A program made the translations under genes and the position numbers. This document shows positions 35,030 to 43,651 of a stretch of DNA of 64,000 bases, piece after piece. The stretch lies in NCBI RefSeq assembly GCF_000019725.1, contig NC_010505.1:4387001-4451000 (forward strand). The letters are read 5' to 3'. The number at the start of each line of letters is the position of its first letter. Position 1 is the stretch's first letter. This DNA comes from Methylobacterium radiotolerans JCM 2831. Its GTDB lineage: Bacteria > Pseudomonadota > Alphaproteobacteria > Rhizobiales > Beijerinckiaceae. Under the pieces are notes generated by a model, which made no database searches, was not told where the DNA came from, and was given only the letters and a program-made list of their open reading frames with translations.

Positions 35030-35407
35030 ATGGCAGACATCCGCTCACACGATCCGGTCGGACGACCTGACGGCCGGCCAGGATCAGACCAGGCCGGCGG
35101 CTCGGCCGGCGGCTCGACTGGCGGCTCGGCCGGCGGCGGTGCCGGCGTCGCCGATCAGGCCAGAGAGACGCTGCGGGATGCCACGAGCAAGGCCTCGGAC
35201 GCGTGGGACAACGCCTCCGAGTACGGGTCCCGCTACTATCGGCAGGGCAGTCGCGCCGTCAGTGACATGGACAGCAGCACGATGGCCGGCCTGTTCATCG
35301 CGGGCGCGATCGGCTTCGGTCTCGGCTGGCTGGTCTTCGGTCAGCAATCGTATACGGGCGACTACGTCTCGAGGCGGATGAGCGCGAGCAGCGAGCGCCG
35401 CTACTAG
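35030..35407 (+). CDS. Small membrane-anchored protein with Gly-rich N-terminus
   Basis: 125 residues. The N-terminal 45 are low complexity (GGSAGGSTGGSAGGGAG). The middle is an amphipathic helix ('ADQARETLRDATSKASDAWD'), and a glycine-zipper membrane segment follows near the C-terminus ('MAGLFIAGAIGFGLGWLVFG'). The layout resembles ElaB/YqjD/DUF883-type proteins that sit in the inner membrane, but the match is only architectural. AGGAGGAAAG precedes the start. Confidence 0.65.
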   Translation: MADIRSHDPVGRPDGRPGSDQAGGSAGGSTGGSAGGGAGVADQARETLRDATSKASDAWDNASEYGSRYYRQGSRAVSDMDSSTMAGLFIAGAIGFGLGWLVFGQQSYTGDYVSRRMSASSERRY

Positions 35408-35554
35408 GAGCGACCTGCCGGCGGCTGGGCAGGCGGAACTCCGCGTCACCAGCCGCCGAACCGGCAAGGCACACTGATCGTGCGCCGCACGCTCCATACC
35501 GGAACAGCCTGCCACCGCCGCGCGGATCTGCGCGCTCGGCACGGGCGGACGGCG

Positions 35555-35710
35555 ATGAAGGTGTTTCGGATCCGGCACGAGGTGACGGGAGCCATCCTCT
35601 GGACCGGATCGGCCACGAACCCGCTCGCGGCACGCGACGCCATGGCCCACGAGGCCGGCTGCTACGACCTCCGCGCTGGCGGCCTCGACGTCGAGGAGAT
35701 CCGAGACTAG
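35555..35710 (+). CDS. 51-residue hypothetical protein
   Basis: Starts MKVFRIRHEVTGAILWTGSA and ends GLDVEEIRD. A compact alpha/beta sequence with 'LAARDAMAHEAGCYDLRA'. The start is chosen because the upstream in-frame residues are Arg-rich background. Not a recognised family, but its composition is protein-like. Confidence 0.5.
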   Translation: MKVFRIRHEVTGAILWTGSATNPLAARDAMAHEAGCYDLRAGGLDVEEIRD

Positions 35711-35764
35711 CCCCCGAGCTACAGAGCGGCCCGCGCGACGCCTGCCGGAACGATCACCGCGCCG

Positions 35765-35983
35765 TCAGGTGCCGGTGCCGGGCCACCTGTCCAGCACGCG
35801 CGACCCGGCGCGCAGCTCGACATGGTGGCTGTGGGCATCGTCCCGGGTCTCGCAGAGGTCAACGGCCGAAGCGAAGCGGGTCCGCGCGGCGATCTCGGTC
35901 TCCACATCCTCGGCGATCACCTGCCGCCCGTCTCGGAAGGTGAGCACGCGGAAGGTTGGGTGTCTCAGGTCGCTGGCTTCCAT
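35765..35983 (-). CDS. 72-residue hypothetical protein
   Basis: Starts MEASDLRHPTFRVLTFRDGR. 'QVIAEDVETEIAARTRFASA' and 'DDAHSHHVELRAGSRVLDRW' suggest a small beta-alpha fold. It is convergent with the gene at 35555-35710. I do not recognise a family. The acid-rich, strand-like composition differs from background frames. Confidence 0.5.
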   Translation of the reverse strand: MEASDLRHPTFRVLTFRDGRQVIAEDVETEIAARTRFASAVDLCETRDDAHSHHVELRAGSRVLDRWPGTGT

Positions 35984-36013
35984 CGGTGGCCTCTCCGGGA
36001 GGATCGTTACGCG

Positions 36014-36238
36014 TCACCCGGCGCCGTGACCGCCCTTGGCGTTGTCGGGCCCGGGAAGATCCGGTCGGTTGTCGTAGCCGCCGCTTTCCGGCCCCACGCC
36101 GGCCTCAGGCTCCGGACTGCCCGGCGAGTGCGGGCCGGTTCCGCCAGTCGCCGGATCCGGCTTCCCCACCTCGCCGATCGGCCGGCCCGGCGGTACCGTG
36201 CCGAAGGCCTCGCGCGCCGCGTCGACGTCCTGACCCAT
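36014..36238 (-). CDS. 74-residue Gly/Pro-rich protein
   Basis: Starts MGQDVDAAREAFGTVPPGRP and is rich in Gly, Pro, Asp and Asn, ending GGHGAG. It is probably disordered. AGGGAGG-type purines (GAGGGAGGCC) lie 4-10 bp before the ATG. Typical of small stress-related proteins of the genus, but no family is recognised. Confidence 0.5.
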   Translation of the reverse strand: MGQDVDAAREAFGTVPPGRPIGEVGKPDPATGGTGPHSPGSPEPEAGVGPESGGYDNRPDLPGPDNAKGGHGAG

Positions 36239-36715
36239 GACGGCCTCCCTCGATGTTGCGAGAAGCCAAGGCGCGAGGCGCAATCGGGGTTCCCGGCCGC
36301 TCGGCCCCGCCTCGATCTGATCACGGGCCGGGGACGCGTCCGATCCCACGCGCGGACCGATACGCAACTCGGGCCGTCCGCTCGGGGGCAAGACTGGGCT
36401 CGTGCGCCGTGGGCGAGGCTGGCCGAACCCCGTGCCGGAGCAGACCGCGCACGAGTCGGCGAGGGCAGCCGCGCGAGCCTGTAGACGGTGTGGGCGGCCA
36501 TGACAGCGAGGACAGCGAGACGCGCCAAGAGGGTGTTCAGCACGCGGTGCACGCTCGAACGGAGTGGGATCGGCGGTCCACCACCGCCGGTGCGCCCCGG
36601 AGGCGCGCCGAACACGGCGCGATCGCGGCGGGCACGACGATAGCTGCAACCGGGATCGTGGCTCGGCGTTGAAAGCCGGACACCCATCGTAGCTCCCACA
36701 TCCTCGGGTTCAGCC
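36239..36715. other. No confirmed gene
   Basis: About 480 bp. One minus-strand frame shows two CxxC pairs ('CPRCHGRPHRLQ', 'CAVCSGTGFG') around 36430-36510, which could be the trace of a small zinc-ribbon gene. The surrounding frame has no clear start and is Arg/Pro-rich. Confidence 0.3.
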
Positions 36716-36886
36716 ATGCCCACCGAGCTGCACGACAAGGCCCACATCGACGTCTTCGACCGCGCCGCCCGCGAGCATTGGTCCCTGCACTTCGGAGTGA
36801 CCGAGGACCGCCTGCGCAAGGCCGTGAGGATGGTCGGATCCCGCGTCACCAGCGTCGCGGCGTATCTAGGTCAGTCTGCCCGCTGA
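36716..36886 (+). CDS. DUF3606 family protein
   Basis: 56 residues: MPTELHDKAHIDVFDRAARE, then 'HWSLHFGVTEDRLRKAVRMV' and 'VAAYL'. This matches DUF3606, a family of ~60-residue proteins with the pattern I.V....E..YW...FGVT...L..AV..VG. Function unknown. It is followed 1 bp later by the gene at 36888, forming a pair. Confidence 0.7.
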   Translation: MPTELHDKAHIDVFDRAAREHWSLHFGVTEDRLRKAVRMVGSRVTSVAAYLGQSAR

Positions 36887-36887
36887 C

Positions 36888-37142
36888 ATGGGCCGCCCGC
36901 CGTTGAGCCGCGACCTCTATCTGAGTCCGAACGGAGATCGCTGGCTCCTGCTGCGCGATCCGTCCGACGGTCGCAGCTTCGTCCGGCACGAGGCCAACCC
37001 AGCTTCGGGCGGACACGTCACCGACGTGGCATTGGCGGCTTTTCTCGCCGCCGATCGCGGAGGCCCCGAGCATCAGGCTTTGTGGGCGTTGATCGGTGAG
37101 CTCGTCGACGATGGCGCTACACCACCATCCGCGATCGCTTAG
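36888..37142 (+). CDS. 84-residue hypothetical protein paired with DUF3606
   Basis: Starts MGRPPLSRDLYLSPNGDRWL; 'LLLRDPSDGRSFVRHEANPA' and 'DVALAAFLAADRGGPEHQAL' follow. Starts 1 bp after the DUF3606 stop, so the two are co-translated. The last 26 bp overlap the TerB-like gene on the other strand. A small conserved-looking protein of unknown function. Confidence 0.6.
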   Translation: MGRPPLSRDLYLSPNGDRWLLLRDPSDGRSFVRHEANPASGGHVTDVALAAFLAADRGGPEHQALWALIGELVDDGATPPSAIA

Positions 37143-37587
37143 GCTGCGCCGCCGCTTCGCGGAGCGCATCCGCGTCGACGAGAAGCGCGGCGGCGATCTC
37201 GGACAGGGCCGCGCGCTCGATCGCGGCGATGCCGTCGTGATCTGCCACATCGGCCGCCACTCGAAACACGCCCGCGCGTTGGTCCATGGGCCGACCGGCA
37301 ATCGCCGCGACCCGTCGCAGGTTCTCCGCGCGGCCAGCCCGGGTGCCGGCTCGACCGATCGCCTCGTGTAGCGCCTCATCGAGCATCAGGACGTCGTAGC
37401 CTTTCTCCAGGATCGGGCTGGCGAGGACGCCGGCGAGGGCCGTTTCCAGTTCATCGCCCGCGACCTCGCCGTCGGCGACGATGACATTGGCAGCCGCGGA
37501 GACGCCGGCCTGCATCAGCGCGTCGTCGCCGGCATAGGCGGTCACCGTCTGGCGGAAGCGGGCGAGCAGGTCTCGTATGAGGGGCAT
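37117..37587 (-). CDS. TerB-like (tellurite resistance family) protein
   Basis: 156 residues, all-helical TerB-type sequence: 'GVSAAANVIVADGEVAGDEL' with its acidic metal-site residues, 'ALHEAIGRAGTRAGRAENLR' and 'RVAADVADHDGIAAIERAAL'. TerB-family proteins bind metal and are linked to tellurite, phage and stress responses. Here it stands alone without other ter genes, so no resistance can be claimed. Confidence 0.7.
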   Translation of the reverse strand: MPLIRDLLARFRQTVTAYAGDDALMQAGVSAAANVIVADGEVAGDELETALAGVLASPILEKGYDVLMLDEALHEAIGRAGTRAGRAENLRRVAAIAGRPMDQRAGVFRVAADVADHDGIAAIERAALSEIAAALLVDADALREAAAQPKRSRMVV

Positions 37588-37626
37588 GTGACGCGCTGCT
37601 GAGCGAGGTGGATCGAAGACGGATCG

Positions 37627-37824
37627 CTAACGACACCAAGGCGCGGCGCCGCACCAGCGCATGCGCGCCACCGAGCCGGTGACGGCAGGATCGCCGGCGA
37701 GGCGCTGATCCCCTTCCGTGTTCGGTCTGTTCGCCTCGGCCAGCATGGCTGCGGAGAAGCAGCACAGCATCAGGGCGGCGATCCATAGGAGGGCCCGGAA
37801 GGTGCGGAGAGGACGCTTCGACAT
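37627..37824 (-). CDS. Small exported or membrane protein
   Basis: 65 residues: a basic start (MSKRPLRTFR), a hydrophobic stretch ('ALLWIAALMLCCFSAAMLAE'), then a short hydrophilic tail with three Cys. Reads as a signal anchor or secreted peptide. No family is recognised. Confidence 0.45.
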   Translation of the reverse strand: MSKRPLRTFRALLWIAALMLCCFSAAMLAEANRPNTEGDQRLAGDPAVTGSVARMRWCGAAPWCR

Positions 37825-38046
37825 ACGCGCCAGCCTGGTGCGGCAGGGTTAGCGAACCCTTGCGCCGGGTCGGAAGGAAGCCCGAAAACGGCCTCTTTGA
37901 GGGAGCCACGAGCGGATCGGCTGCGCTCAACCTCGGGGAGGGTCGCGGGCCATCGTCGCGTGTCCGCCTGCAACAGCGCCGTGCGGTGTCGCGAACGCCT
38001 CGGGCCCGTCGGCGGGGGGAAAGCGTCGCTGTAGCAACCGGGCGCG

Positions 38047-38170
38047 CAGAAAAAAGGCCACTCCCGAGGGAGCGGCCCGAAGTCTTGGGAGGAAACGCCC
38101 TTGGGAAGGGCTGCCAGACCGCGACGCCATCGCGGTCTCGCACCGCCGACCTAAGCCTGCACGGTGCGGC
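38047..38170 (-). ncRNA. Candidate structured small RNA
   Basis: On the minus strand four hairpins follow one another. GCACCG/CGGTGC (38167-38140), a perfect 9-bp stem AGACCGCGA/TCGCGGTCT (38138-38116) and GCCCTT/AAGGGC (38111-38097) come first. After an unpaired stretch with CCTCC (an anti-Shine-Dalgarno-like motif), the terminator hairpin 38077-38056 ends in six T. No credible ORF covers it. Alphaproteobacterial trans-acting RNAs with exposed CCUCC have this look. The 5' end and promoter are not defined. Confidence 0.5.
38050..38077 (-). terminator. Rho-independent terminator of the candidate RNA
   Basis: GGCCGCTCCC-TC-GGGAGTGGCC on the minus strand, one central mismatch position, followed directly by TTTTTT. 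Confidence 0.8.
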
Positions 38171-38314
38171 GCACAACCGCCGTTAGGCTTCGTCGCGTGC
38201 ATAAGTGGCGCTGGACGCCCGCTCAGGTGCGCTTCCACACCATGGCTCGGGCGCCCGGAACGTTCCGGGGCCGCGTCTCACCTAGCTTCGAGGGAGACGC
38301 AGTCGTGTCGGCCG

Positions 38315-38545
38315 TCAGCGGGCCAAAGCGTCGGCCGGGCCACCCGCATGCTGGCCCGAGTACCGGTAGGCCGGGGCGGTGCGATAGTGCGTCACCGAGA
38401 TTGCCGGCAGGACCACCGAGGCGTTGCCGGCGTAGCCCGAGTAGGCCGAAGCCGGATAGGGGCTGTGCCTGCTGTCGATGCCCTGCGCCAGGGCGGGCGT
38501 GGCGACGGCGACCAGGGCGGCCGCAGCGAGCAGATGCAGCTTCAT
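38315..38545 (-). CDS. Small secreted protein
   Basis: 76 residues from ATG 38545 (or ATG 38557). A clear signal peptide: MKLHLLAAAALVAVATPALA with cleavage after ALA. The mature part is Ser/Tyr-rich ('SPYPASAYSGYAGNASVVLP'). Likely periplasmic. No family is recognised. Confidence 0.65.
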   Translation of the reverse strand: MKLHLLAAAALVAVATPALAQGIDSRHSPYPASAYSGYAGNASVVLPAISVTHYRTAPAYRYSGQHAGGPADALAR

Positions 38546-38850
38546 GACGATCTCCATGCGGGTTCGTTCGACTTCGCGGGGAAGCCATCCGGTCAGTCGG
38601 GTCGCGTGAGGAAGATCGTCGGTGCGGCGGTCTCGATCGCGGCGGCTGTGCTTGGCCGGCTGTGACCTCTCAACGGCGTATTCCGCCGATCGTTCGCCGG
38701 GTTTTGTGCGCCGCGACACATCCTGCCCATCGGCGAGCTACTGGTGCTATTCTGTATTCCCGGATGCGAAGGCAGGGCCGGGACTTCACTCCGCCGTCAA
38801 CGCGGTCGTAGAACGGCCTCTACGACCGGCCAGAGCAGCGTTCGCTGGGG
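38546..38850. other. No gene seen
   Basis: About 305 bp between the secreted protein gene and the HTH fragment. Open frames here are Arg-rich background without ribosome binding sites. Confidence 0.3.
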
Positions 38851-39084
38851 CTACTCGCGATCACGTTCTACGATCGCTGAAGGGGCTCGGAGAGCCTGCC
38901 GACGCCCTTCCTCCGTCGCGATTTCCGACCACCAGCGCATGCATTCCTCCGCGCTCGCGGCCGGACCTGTCGGCGAAGCATCGATGAAGAAATGTTCTGG
39001 GGCAACGCCCAGCACATCGGCAAGCCGGTTCAAAACGGCCCAACCAGGCTTATCGATCTTTTTCCATGACACGAGAAAAATCAA
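38851..39084 (-). pseudogene. C-terminal fragment of an XRE-type regulator
   Basis: 77 residues. 'WKKIDKPGWAVLNRLADVLG' followed by 'VAPEHFFIDASP' looks like the last helix of a Cro/CI-type HTH and its usual tail (..L..LA..L.V....FF). The first three helices are missing and the upstream frame is poor, so this is probably a truncated gene. Confidence 0.45.
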
Positions 39085-39237
39085 AGCCTGAAAAGTTCTG
39101 TTCCGGCGCCGTGCCGCCGCCAGATACCGATCGCAGCGGTTGAATTATACTGATGTCGCCCTCGTTAGGCTCACCAGTCTCGGCGTCGACGTGCGGCCTT
39201 CGATGGCGCCGAACAATCGGAGCTGGGGGCGTTTCAG

Positions 39238-39792
39238 ATGATCTTCGTTACGAGGGCGGACGGCGGCGTGACCTACGTCAGCCCGGAGTGGACCGCGTTC
39301 ACCGGCCAAGCCGCCACGGCAGCCGCCGAACTGGGCTGGCTCACCTGCATCCATCCTGAGGATTACGGGGCCGCCGTCACCTTCCTGCGCACCGCCTGTG
39401 ATCAGCAGAGCGAATACAGCCTGCGCCTCCGCCTGCGTCGTGCGGATGGCAGCTACGCCTGGGTGATGATTGGCGCCGTCCCCTCCTATGGACCGCCGGG
39501 CCACACCTTCCTGGGTTATCTGGGATCACTCACAGAGATCACCCCGACCGGTTCTGAACCCATCGGTGCCTACGGAACGCTCGCACGCTTCGTCCCGCCG
39601 CCCATGCATCCGGCAACGCCGCCCGGTTCGACGCTGGAGGCGGTCGCCGACCATCTGCTGATCGCGCACGGGCTGATCGAACAGGACCACGCCAAGGAGA
39701 TGCTGCCGATATTGCGGCAGGCGTTGATGGTGGCCGGCGTTCTGCTGGCGCGCAAGATGATCTCGCCTGATGGCAGCGACCGCTTCCACTGA
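39238..39792 (+). CDS. PAS-domain protein
   Basis: 184 residues. Residues ~1-105 form a PAS_3-type fold: 'VTYVSPEWTAFTGQAATAAA', 'WLTCIHPEDYGAAVTFLRTA' and 'YSLRLRLRRADGSYAWVMIG'. The C-terminal part has no recognised output domain. A small cytosolic sensor that may act through a partner protein. GGAGCTGGGGG lies 8-17 bp before the ATG. Confidence 0.7.
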   Translation: MIFVTRADGGVTYVSPEWTAFTGQAATAAAELGWLTCIHPEDYGAAVTFLRTACDQQSEYSLRLRLRRADGSYAWVMIGAVPSYGPPGHTFLGYLGSLTEITPTGSEPIGAYGTLARFVPPPMHPATPPGSTLEAVADHLLIAHGLIEQDHAKEMLPILRQALMVAGVLLARKMISPDGSDRFH

Positions 39793-40070
39793 GACTTGCA
39801 TCGGTGTGGCCAGACTCGAAGGCGAACGGCTTGGCGTTCTCGTCCTTCAGGTAGGCGGTCGCCGCCGCCGCGATCTCGTCGTCCGTCACCTCGGACTTGC
39901 GGCGCAAGTCGCCGACGCTCGGGATCACTGTGGCCAGGCCAGAGAGCCAACGCGGCTCCGCTGTCCCGTCCCTGACATCGCTCAGCGCCAGCTCAGTCGG
40001 TGCCGACCGACCGAACCGGAACATCGCCGTTTGGCCGCCGGTTACGGCAGCTCAACAGGGAGTGAAACCG

Positions 40071-40304
40071 ATGGTCGATGTCGCACAGATCCAGGAGCAT
40101 GCCGAGGTGGTCGGCTCGGACGGCAAACATGTCGGGACCGTCGATCACATCGATAAGGGCGAGATCAAGCTGACGAAGAAGGACCCCTCTGCCGGTGGCC
40201 TGCACCACTTCATCCCGGTCGATTTCGTGCAATCGATCGACGGCGGCAAGGTTCGCCTGGACCGGCCGGCGGATGAGGTCATGCGTGAGTGGTCGACGTC
40301 CTGA
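40071..40304 (+). CDS. DUF2171 family protein
   Basis: 77 residues starting MVDVAQIQEHAEVVGSDGKH; 'VGTVDHIDKGEIKLTKKDPS' and 'HHFIPVDFVQSIDGGKVRLD' match DUF2171, a small beta-barrel related to PRC-barrel domains. AGGGAG precedes the start. Function unknown; often found beside stress genes. Confidence 0.75.
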   Translation: MVDVAQIQEHAEVVGSDGKHVGTVDHIDKGEIKLTKKDPSAGGLHHFIPVDFVQSIDGGKVRLDRPADEVMREWSTS

Positions 40305-40726
40305 GACGCCCGCGCCGACGATAGACGCGAACCGTAGAACGTCTCCGGGCGGCCATATCATCACGGCTCGCCCGGCTCAGCCGACAGCCCGGCTCCGCTT
40401 CGTGCATCGAGCGGCGTCGAGCCTCGATGCGGTCGCGGCCACTCCGGCCATCTATCGGCGCCGACAGCCCGGTACGAGGCCCGCCGGACGCTGGCAAAGC
40501 AGGTCCAGAAGGAACTCGACGCCGAGAAGCACGAGCTGGAAGAGCGGGCAGCGGAGCTGCGAGCAAGGCGGCTCGCTCGGGAAAGCGCCGAGACCGAGGT
40601 CTCCTGAGGTGGCATCGGTGGAGGCTGACCGACTCAGCGGCGCAATCGGGCGCCCGTGGTCCTGCACCGCGTCGCCGAACAGGCTGCCCGGAAGCCATGG
40701 CAGCGACCCCGTGGCGAGGACGACGG
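40305..40726. other. No intact gene; one coding-like scrap
   Basis: Plus-strand positions of roughly 40475-40605 read 'ARYEARRTLAKQVQKELDAE' and 'KHELEERAAELRARRLARES' to a stop, a charged coiled-coil that looks like the 3' end of a real gene without a start. The rest shows nothing. A 27-bp sequence near 40657 recurs at 41412. Confidence 0.35.
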
Positions 40727-40900
40727 TCAGACTGCGCTCAGGCCCATCAGCACCGCGGCCATTTGCCAGCCAGCCACCAAGATCGCGGCGATCCACGCCA
40801 CCGTTGCCACGCCGCCTGCGACCATGATCATCGTGAGAAAGCGGTCCATCCAGGGACGCGTGGATTGATCCTGAACCGACACTGTCTCGATGTGAGCCAT
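40727..40900 (-). CDS. 57-residue membrane protein
   Basis: Starts MAHIETVSVQDQSTRPWMDR, then two hydrophobic stretches: 'FLTMIMVAGGVATVAWIAAI' and 'LVAGWQMAAVLMGLSAV' to the C-terminus. A short integral membrane protein. No family is recognised. Confidence 0.5.
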   Translation of the reverse strand: MAHIETVSVQDQSTRPWMDRFLTMIMVAGGVATVAWIAAILVAGWQMAAVLMGLSAV

Positions 40901-40978
40901 AATTCACCGTCTCATCAGCGTACCGAGTCGATGCCGCAAGCTCCGTTCCCGCGGCGAAGCGCCCGCGCAGCCGGCCGT

Positions 40979-41245
40979 TCAGGCATATAGAATATAGAGC
41001 GCACTCGCCGGAGCGATCACCACATTGGCTGCTCCGATACAGACCAGGATCATCACGGCTTTCGCGTGCAATTGCGGCTTGTCCCTGAACATCCATCCAG
41101 CGGGAAATGCCAGCACGGTGATCGGCAGCATGCAGAGGACGATCGAGACCCATAGCAGTGCGCCGAGCGCGAAGATCAGAAGACCCGGACTGCTCCTGGG
41201 CAACCACTCGCTCAGTTGCCCGCGTGCGAGGATGACTTGGGGCAT
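40979..41245 (-). CDS. 88-residue membrane protein
   Basis: Two or three membrane segments: 'LLIFALGALLWVSIVLCMLP', then 'ITVLAFPAGWMF', and 'VMILVCIGAANVVIAPASAL' near the end. Starts MPQVILARGQLSEWLPRSSP. Same orientation as the 57-residue membrane protein. No family is recognised. Confidence 0.55.
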   Translation of the reverse strand: MPQVILARGQLSEWLPRSSPGLLIFALGALLWVSIVLCMLPITVLAFPAGWMFRDKPQLHAKAVMILVCIGAANVVIAPASALYILYA

Positions 41246-41541
41246 CGGACGCGCCGCCCTGTTCCGGTCAACTGATGCAACCGAGAGTGTTATAAATTCC
41301 GCAGGCGCGACCTCAACGGGAAATCATGCAGTGCCGAGGGTTCGGATTACGCAGAACCTAAGCAGTCACGAATGGCCCGATTGCCCATCCGTCTCGGCCA
41401 CCCGCCGTCCATGGTTCTGCACCGCGTCGCGGAATAGGTTGTCAGCCGTCGCGGTCGTGGCCGCGGCGCCCGGGATGGCGGCTCGCAGCGAACCACCCTA
41501 CGCTGAGGGCGTTCCACAGTCTCAGCAGCAAGGAACGCGAT

Positions 41542-41904
41542 ATGAAGGTGATCTCGACGACGGTCCTCGGCTTGGCGCTCCTCAGCGGCGTAGCTCCGGC
41601 CTTCGCGCAGCCCTACGGCGGGCGCGACTACGGTTACGACCGCGGCGATTACGGCTCCCGCGACAGAGGCTACGGAGATCGCGGCTACGGCGATCGCGGC
41701 TACGGCGAGCGCGATCGCCGCGATTACGATCGGGATTATGACCGAGGCGCGCGGGGCGGACGTGGCGACTACGCCTTCAACGAGGAGGAGTATCTGCGCT
41801 GCAATCCGGACGTGCGCCGGGCTGTCATCGGTCGCGCAATCAAGTCCGGGCTGGAACACTACCGGAAGGTCGGGATGGCGGAAGGCCGGAAGTTGAGCTG
41901 CTGA
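41542..41904 (+). CDS. Secreted protein with DYG repeats
   Basis: 120 residues. Signal peptide MKVISTTVLGLALLSGVAPA with cleavage after AFA. Then a Gly/Tyr/Asp/Arg repeat region ('GYGDRGYGDRGYGERDRRDY'), followed by a folded C-terminus 'EYLRCNPDVRRAVIGRAIKS' with 'GLEHYRKVGMAEGR'. That last motif (YL..NPDV..AV..G...SG..HY...G..EGR) recurs in many surface proteins of this order. Probably periplasmic or surface-located. Confidence 0.7.
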   Translation: MKVISTTVLGLALLSGVAPAFAQPYGGRDYGYDRGDYGSRDRGYGDRGYGDRGYGERDRRDYDRDYDRGARGGRGDYAFNEEEYLRCNPDVRRAVIGRAIKSGLEHYRKVGMAEGRKLSC

Positions 41905-42061
41905 GTGCGGAGGCCGACCGCTTGGTTACCTCGGCATCGAGACAGCCCGCCGGCCGATAGGGTGCAGCAGGCCGGAACAGGTTGCCGCTGCCGGAGGGTG
42001 CGCTAACCTGCGCACAGCCGTCGCCGCTGTGTGGCGCAACTCAGCACGAGGCGGGTCGACC

Positions 42062-42316
42062 ATGAGAGGCGCGGCGGTCAGATGGTTCGTCGTCGCGCTC
42101 GCAGGTTTCTGGAGCACCGAAGCTTTCGCGCGGCGCCATCGAGCCAGCAGTACTTCTCCTCGGGGGGCCATTGCGGCGCCGCCATTCTCATCCCTGCGGC
42201 CACCAACCACGACGCTGCGGCCGCCTGACGACGGCATCATCCATTGGAACACGCCGAACAAGGACGGCAACCTCGGCGGTCCCGGGACCGGTGGCGGCGG
42301 CGGCGGCGGTGGCTGA
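42062..42316 (+). CDS. Small secreted Gly-tailed protein
   Basis: 84 residues starting MRGAAVRWFVVALAGFWSTE with a signal peptide ending AFA. The body is Pro/Arg/Thr-rich and the C-terminus is a run of Gly ('GGPGTGGGGGGGG'). Low-complexity tail, probably disordered. No family is recognised. Confidence 0.5.
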   Translation: MRGAAVRWFVVALAGFWSTEAFARRHRASSTSPRGAIAAPPFSSLRPPTTTLRPPDDGIIHWNTPNKDGNLGGPGTGGGGGGGG

Positions 42317-42997
42317 TCGACTCCGCCTTCGCCATCGGCCGCTGTGGCTCTGCACGATGTCGAAGGTGAGAGGTCCGGTGGCGGATGCAGCGCACGCGGA
42401 AGCCCGCACCGGGCTACCGCTGCGGGACCCGCGCCATGGAATGTCGCCGCACCTGATGGCGCCGCATCCGAACGTTGGTCAGCCTGCCGGACGGCGACGA
42501 GATGCCGGTCACAGGACCGGCCGGCACGGCCTAGGCGGGGCCGGCCAGGGCGCCGAGACCTGCACGGACGAGCGCAGCCACAGCTCAAACACGCCTTGTC
42601 GGTCGTGCCCCAGCGCAGATGGATCGCGTCGGTCTGCCGGGAGAACCGGAAGCACGCGCCGGTCCGATGATCCGACCTCGGAGCGGGTGTCCGCGCCAGG
42701 AACACGGATCGCTGCATTTTGCGAAATGCTGGACTTGCTCGCGAGCGTTCATGCTCAGGCGTCGCCGCGCGCACGTGGCGAAAGAACGGCGAGACGTCCA
42801 ATTGCAGGCGTCTCTCTGACCCTGTATTTTGCGACAATCGTCATTCTCAAACGTTAGAATCAGGGTGAACTGCCAGAGCAATGAAGAAGTGAAACCTCGG
42901 TTATAGCGCGTGTGGTGGAGGCATCGCGTCGCCGGTCACTGGCGCGCGGCCGGCATCCGGTGCTGGTATGTCGTAAAGTGAGCAGGAGGGGTTCGGC
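42317..42997. other. No gene seen
   Basis: About 680 bp. All open frames on both strands have background composition and lack start signals. An imperfect copy (42344-42366) of the short repeat seen at 40657 and 41412 lies at its left end. Confidence 0.35.
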
Positions 42998-43552
42998 ATG
43001 TCTGAGGTACCCGTCGTCATCCCGACCGAGACGCTCTCCCTGCCATCGGAGTGGACAGAGGCCGCCGAGCAGGCCGCACGCAACCTCGGTCAGGGCAGAC
43101 CTCTCGCCGAGCTGTGCCCCGAGCATTGGCAGCTCGTGGTGGCCAGCGTCACAGACAGGATGCGGATGCGCGGCGCGTCGCTCCCGCGCGGCTGGCGCCT
43201 CGCACTCGCGCGACAGGTCGGGCGCGATGATGCCGAGGACCCGGCAGAGGCGCGTGTTCTGGCCCTTCATGCCAAGCGCGAGGAGATCGCCGCCCATGTT
43301 GCCCGCGACCTGGGGCTCGGAGATCTCGCGGGGCTCAGTCGAGAGGAGCGTGCCGCGGTCGATCGGCAGACCGCCGAGACGATCGAAGGCTGCGACCCTG
43401 CCTCGTCCGAGCCGGCCGATTGCTCGGACGCGGATCGCACGATGCGGCGCCTGCTCTCCGAGCATCGCGCATTGAGCGAGCTTCGGGCCGACGCGGACAA
43501 CACGCGTCTGGCAGAGGAGGGCGAGGTGTTCGCGCCCGAGGACGATGCCTGA
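42998..43552 (+). CDS. Hypothetical acidic helical protein
   Basis: 184 residues starting MSEVPVVIPTETLSLPSEWT. Helical and acidic ('AAEQAARNLGQGRPLAELCP', 'DRTMRRLLSEHRALSELRAD'). GGAGGGG lies 6-12 bp before the ATG. It is directly upstream of an integrase remnant and may be cargo of the same lost element. No family is recognised. Confidence 0.55.
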   Translation: MSEVPVVIPTETLSLPSEWTEAAEQAARNLGQGRPLAELCPEHWQLVVASVTDRMRMRGASLPRGWRLALARQVGRDDAEDPAEARVLALHAKREEIAAHVARDLGLGDLAGLSREERAAVDRQTAETIEGCDPASSEPADCSDADRTMRRLLSEHRALSELRADADNTRLAEEGEVFAPEDDA

Positions 43553-43651
43553 CCGTCGGCCTACTGAGGCTCTGGGGGTCGCGGCGAGGCTGCCAGCCGG
43601 GGCCGAAGCCTCCTTCGCGCCGATCACCGTGGCGGCAGGGCGGACGCGATT

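Noticed and set aside
37927..38238. Minus-strand ORF across the candidate small RNA
   Set aside because: It runs straight through the terminator hairpin and T-run, and its codons overlap strong stems; a structured RNA is the better explanation.
39539..40024. Minus-strand frame with a protein-like stretch (DDEIAAAATAYLKDENAKPF)
   Set aside because: The stretch is short, has no clear start, and ends inside shadow sequence of the PAS gene; possibly a scrap, not enough to annotate.
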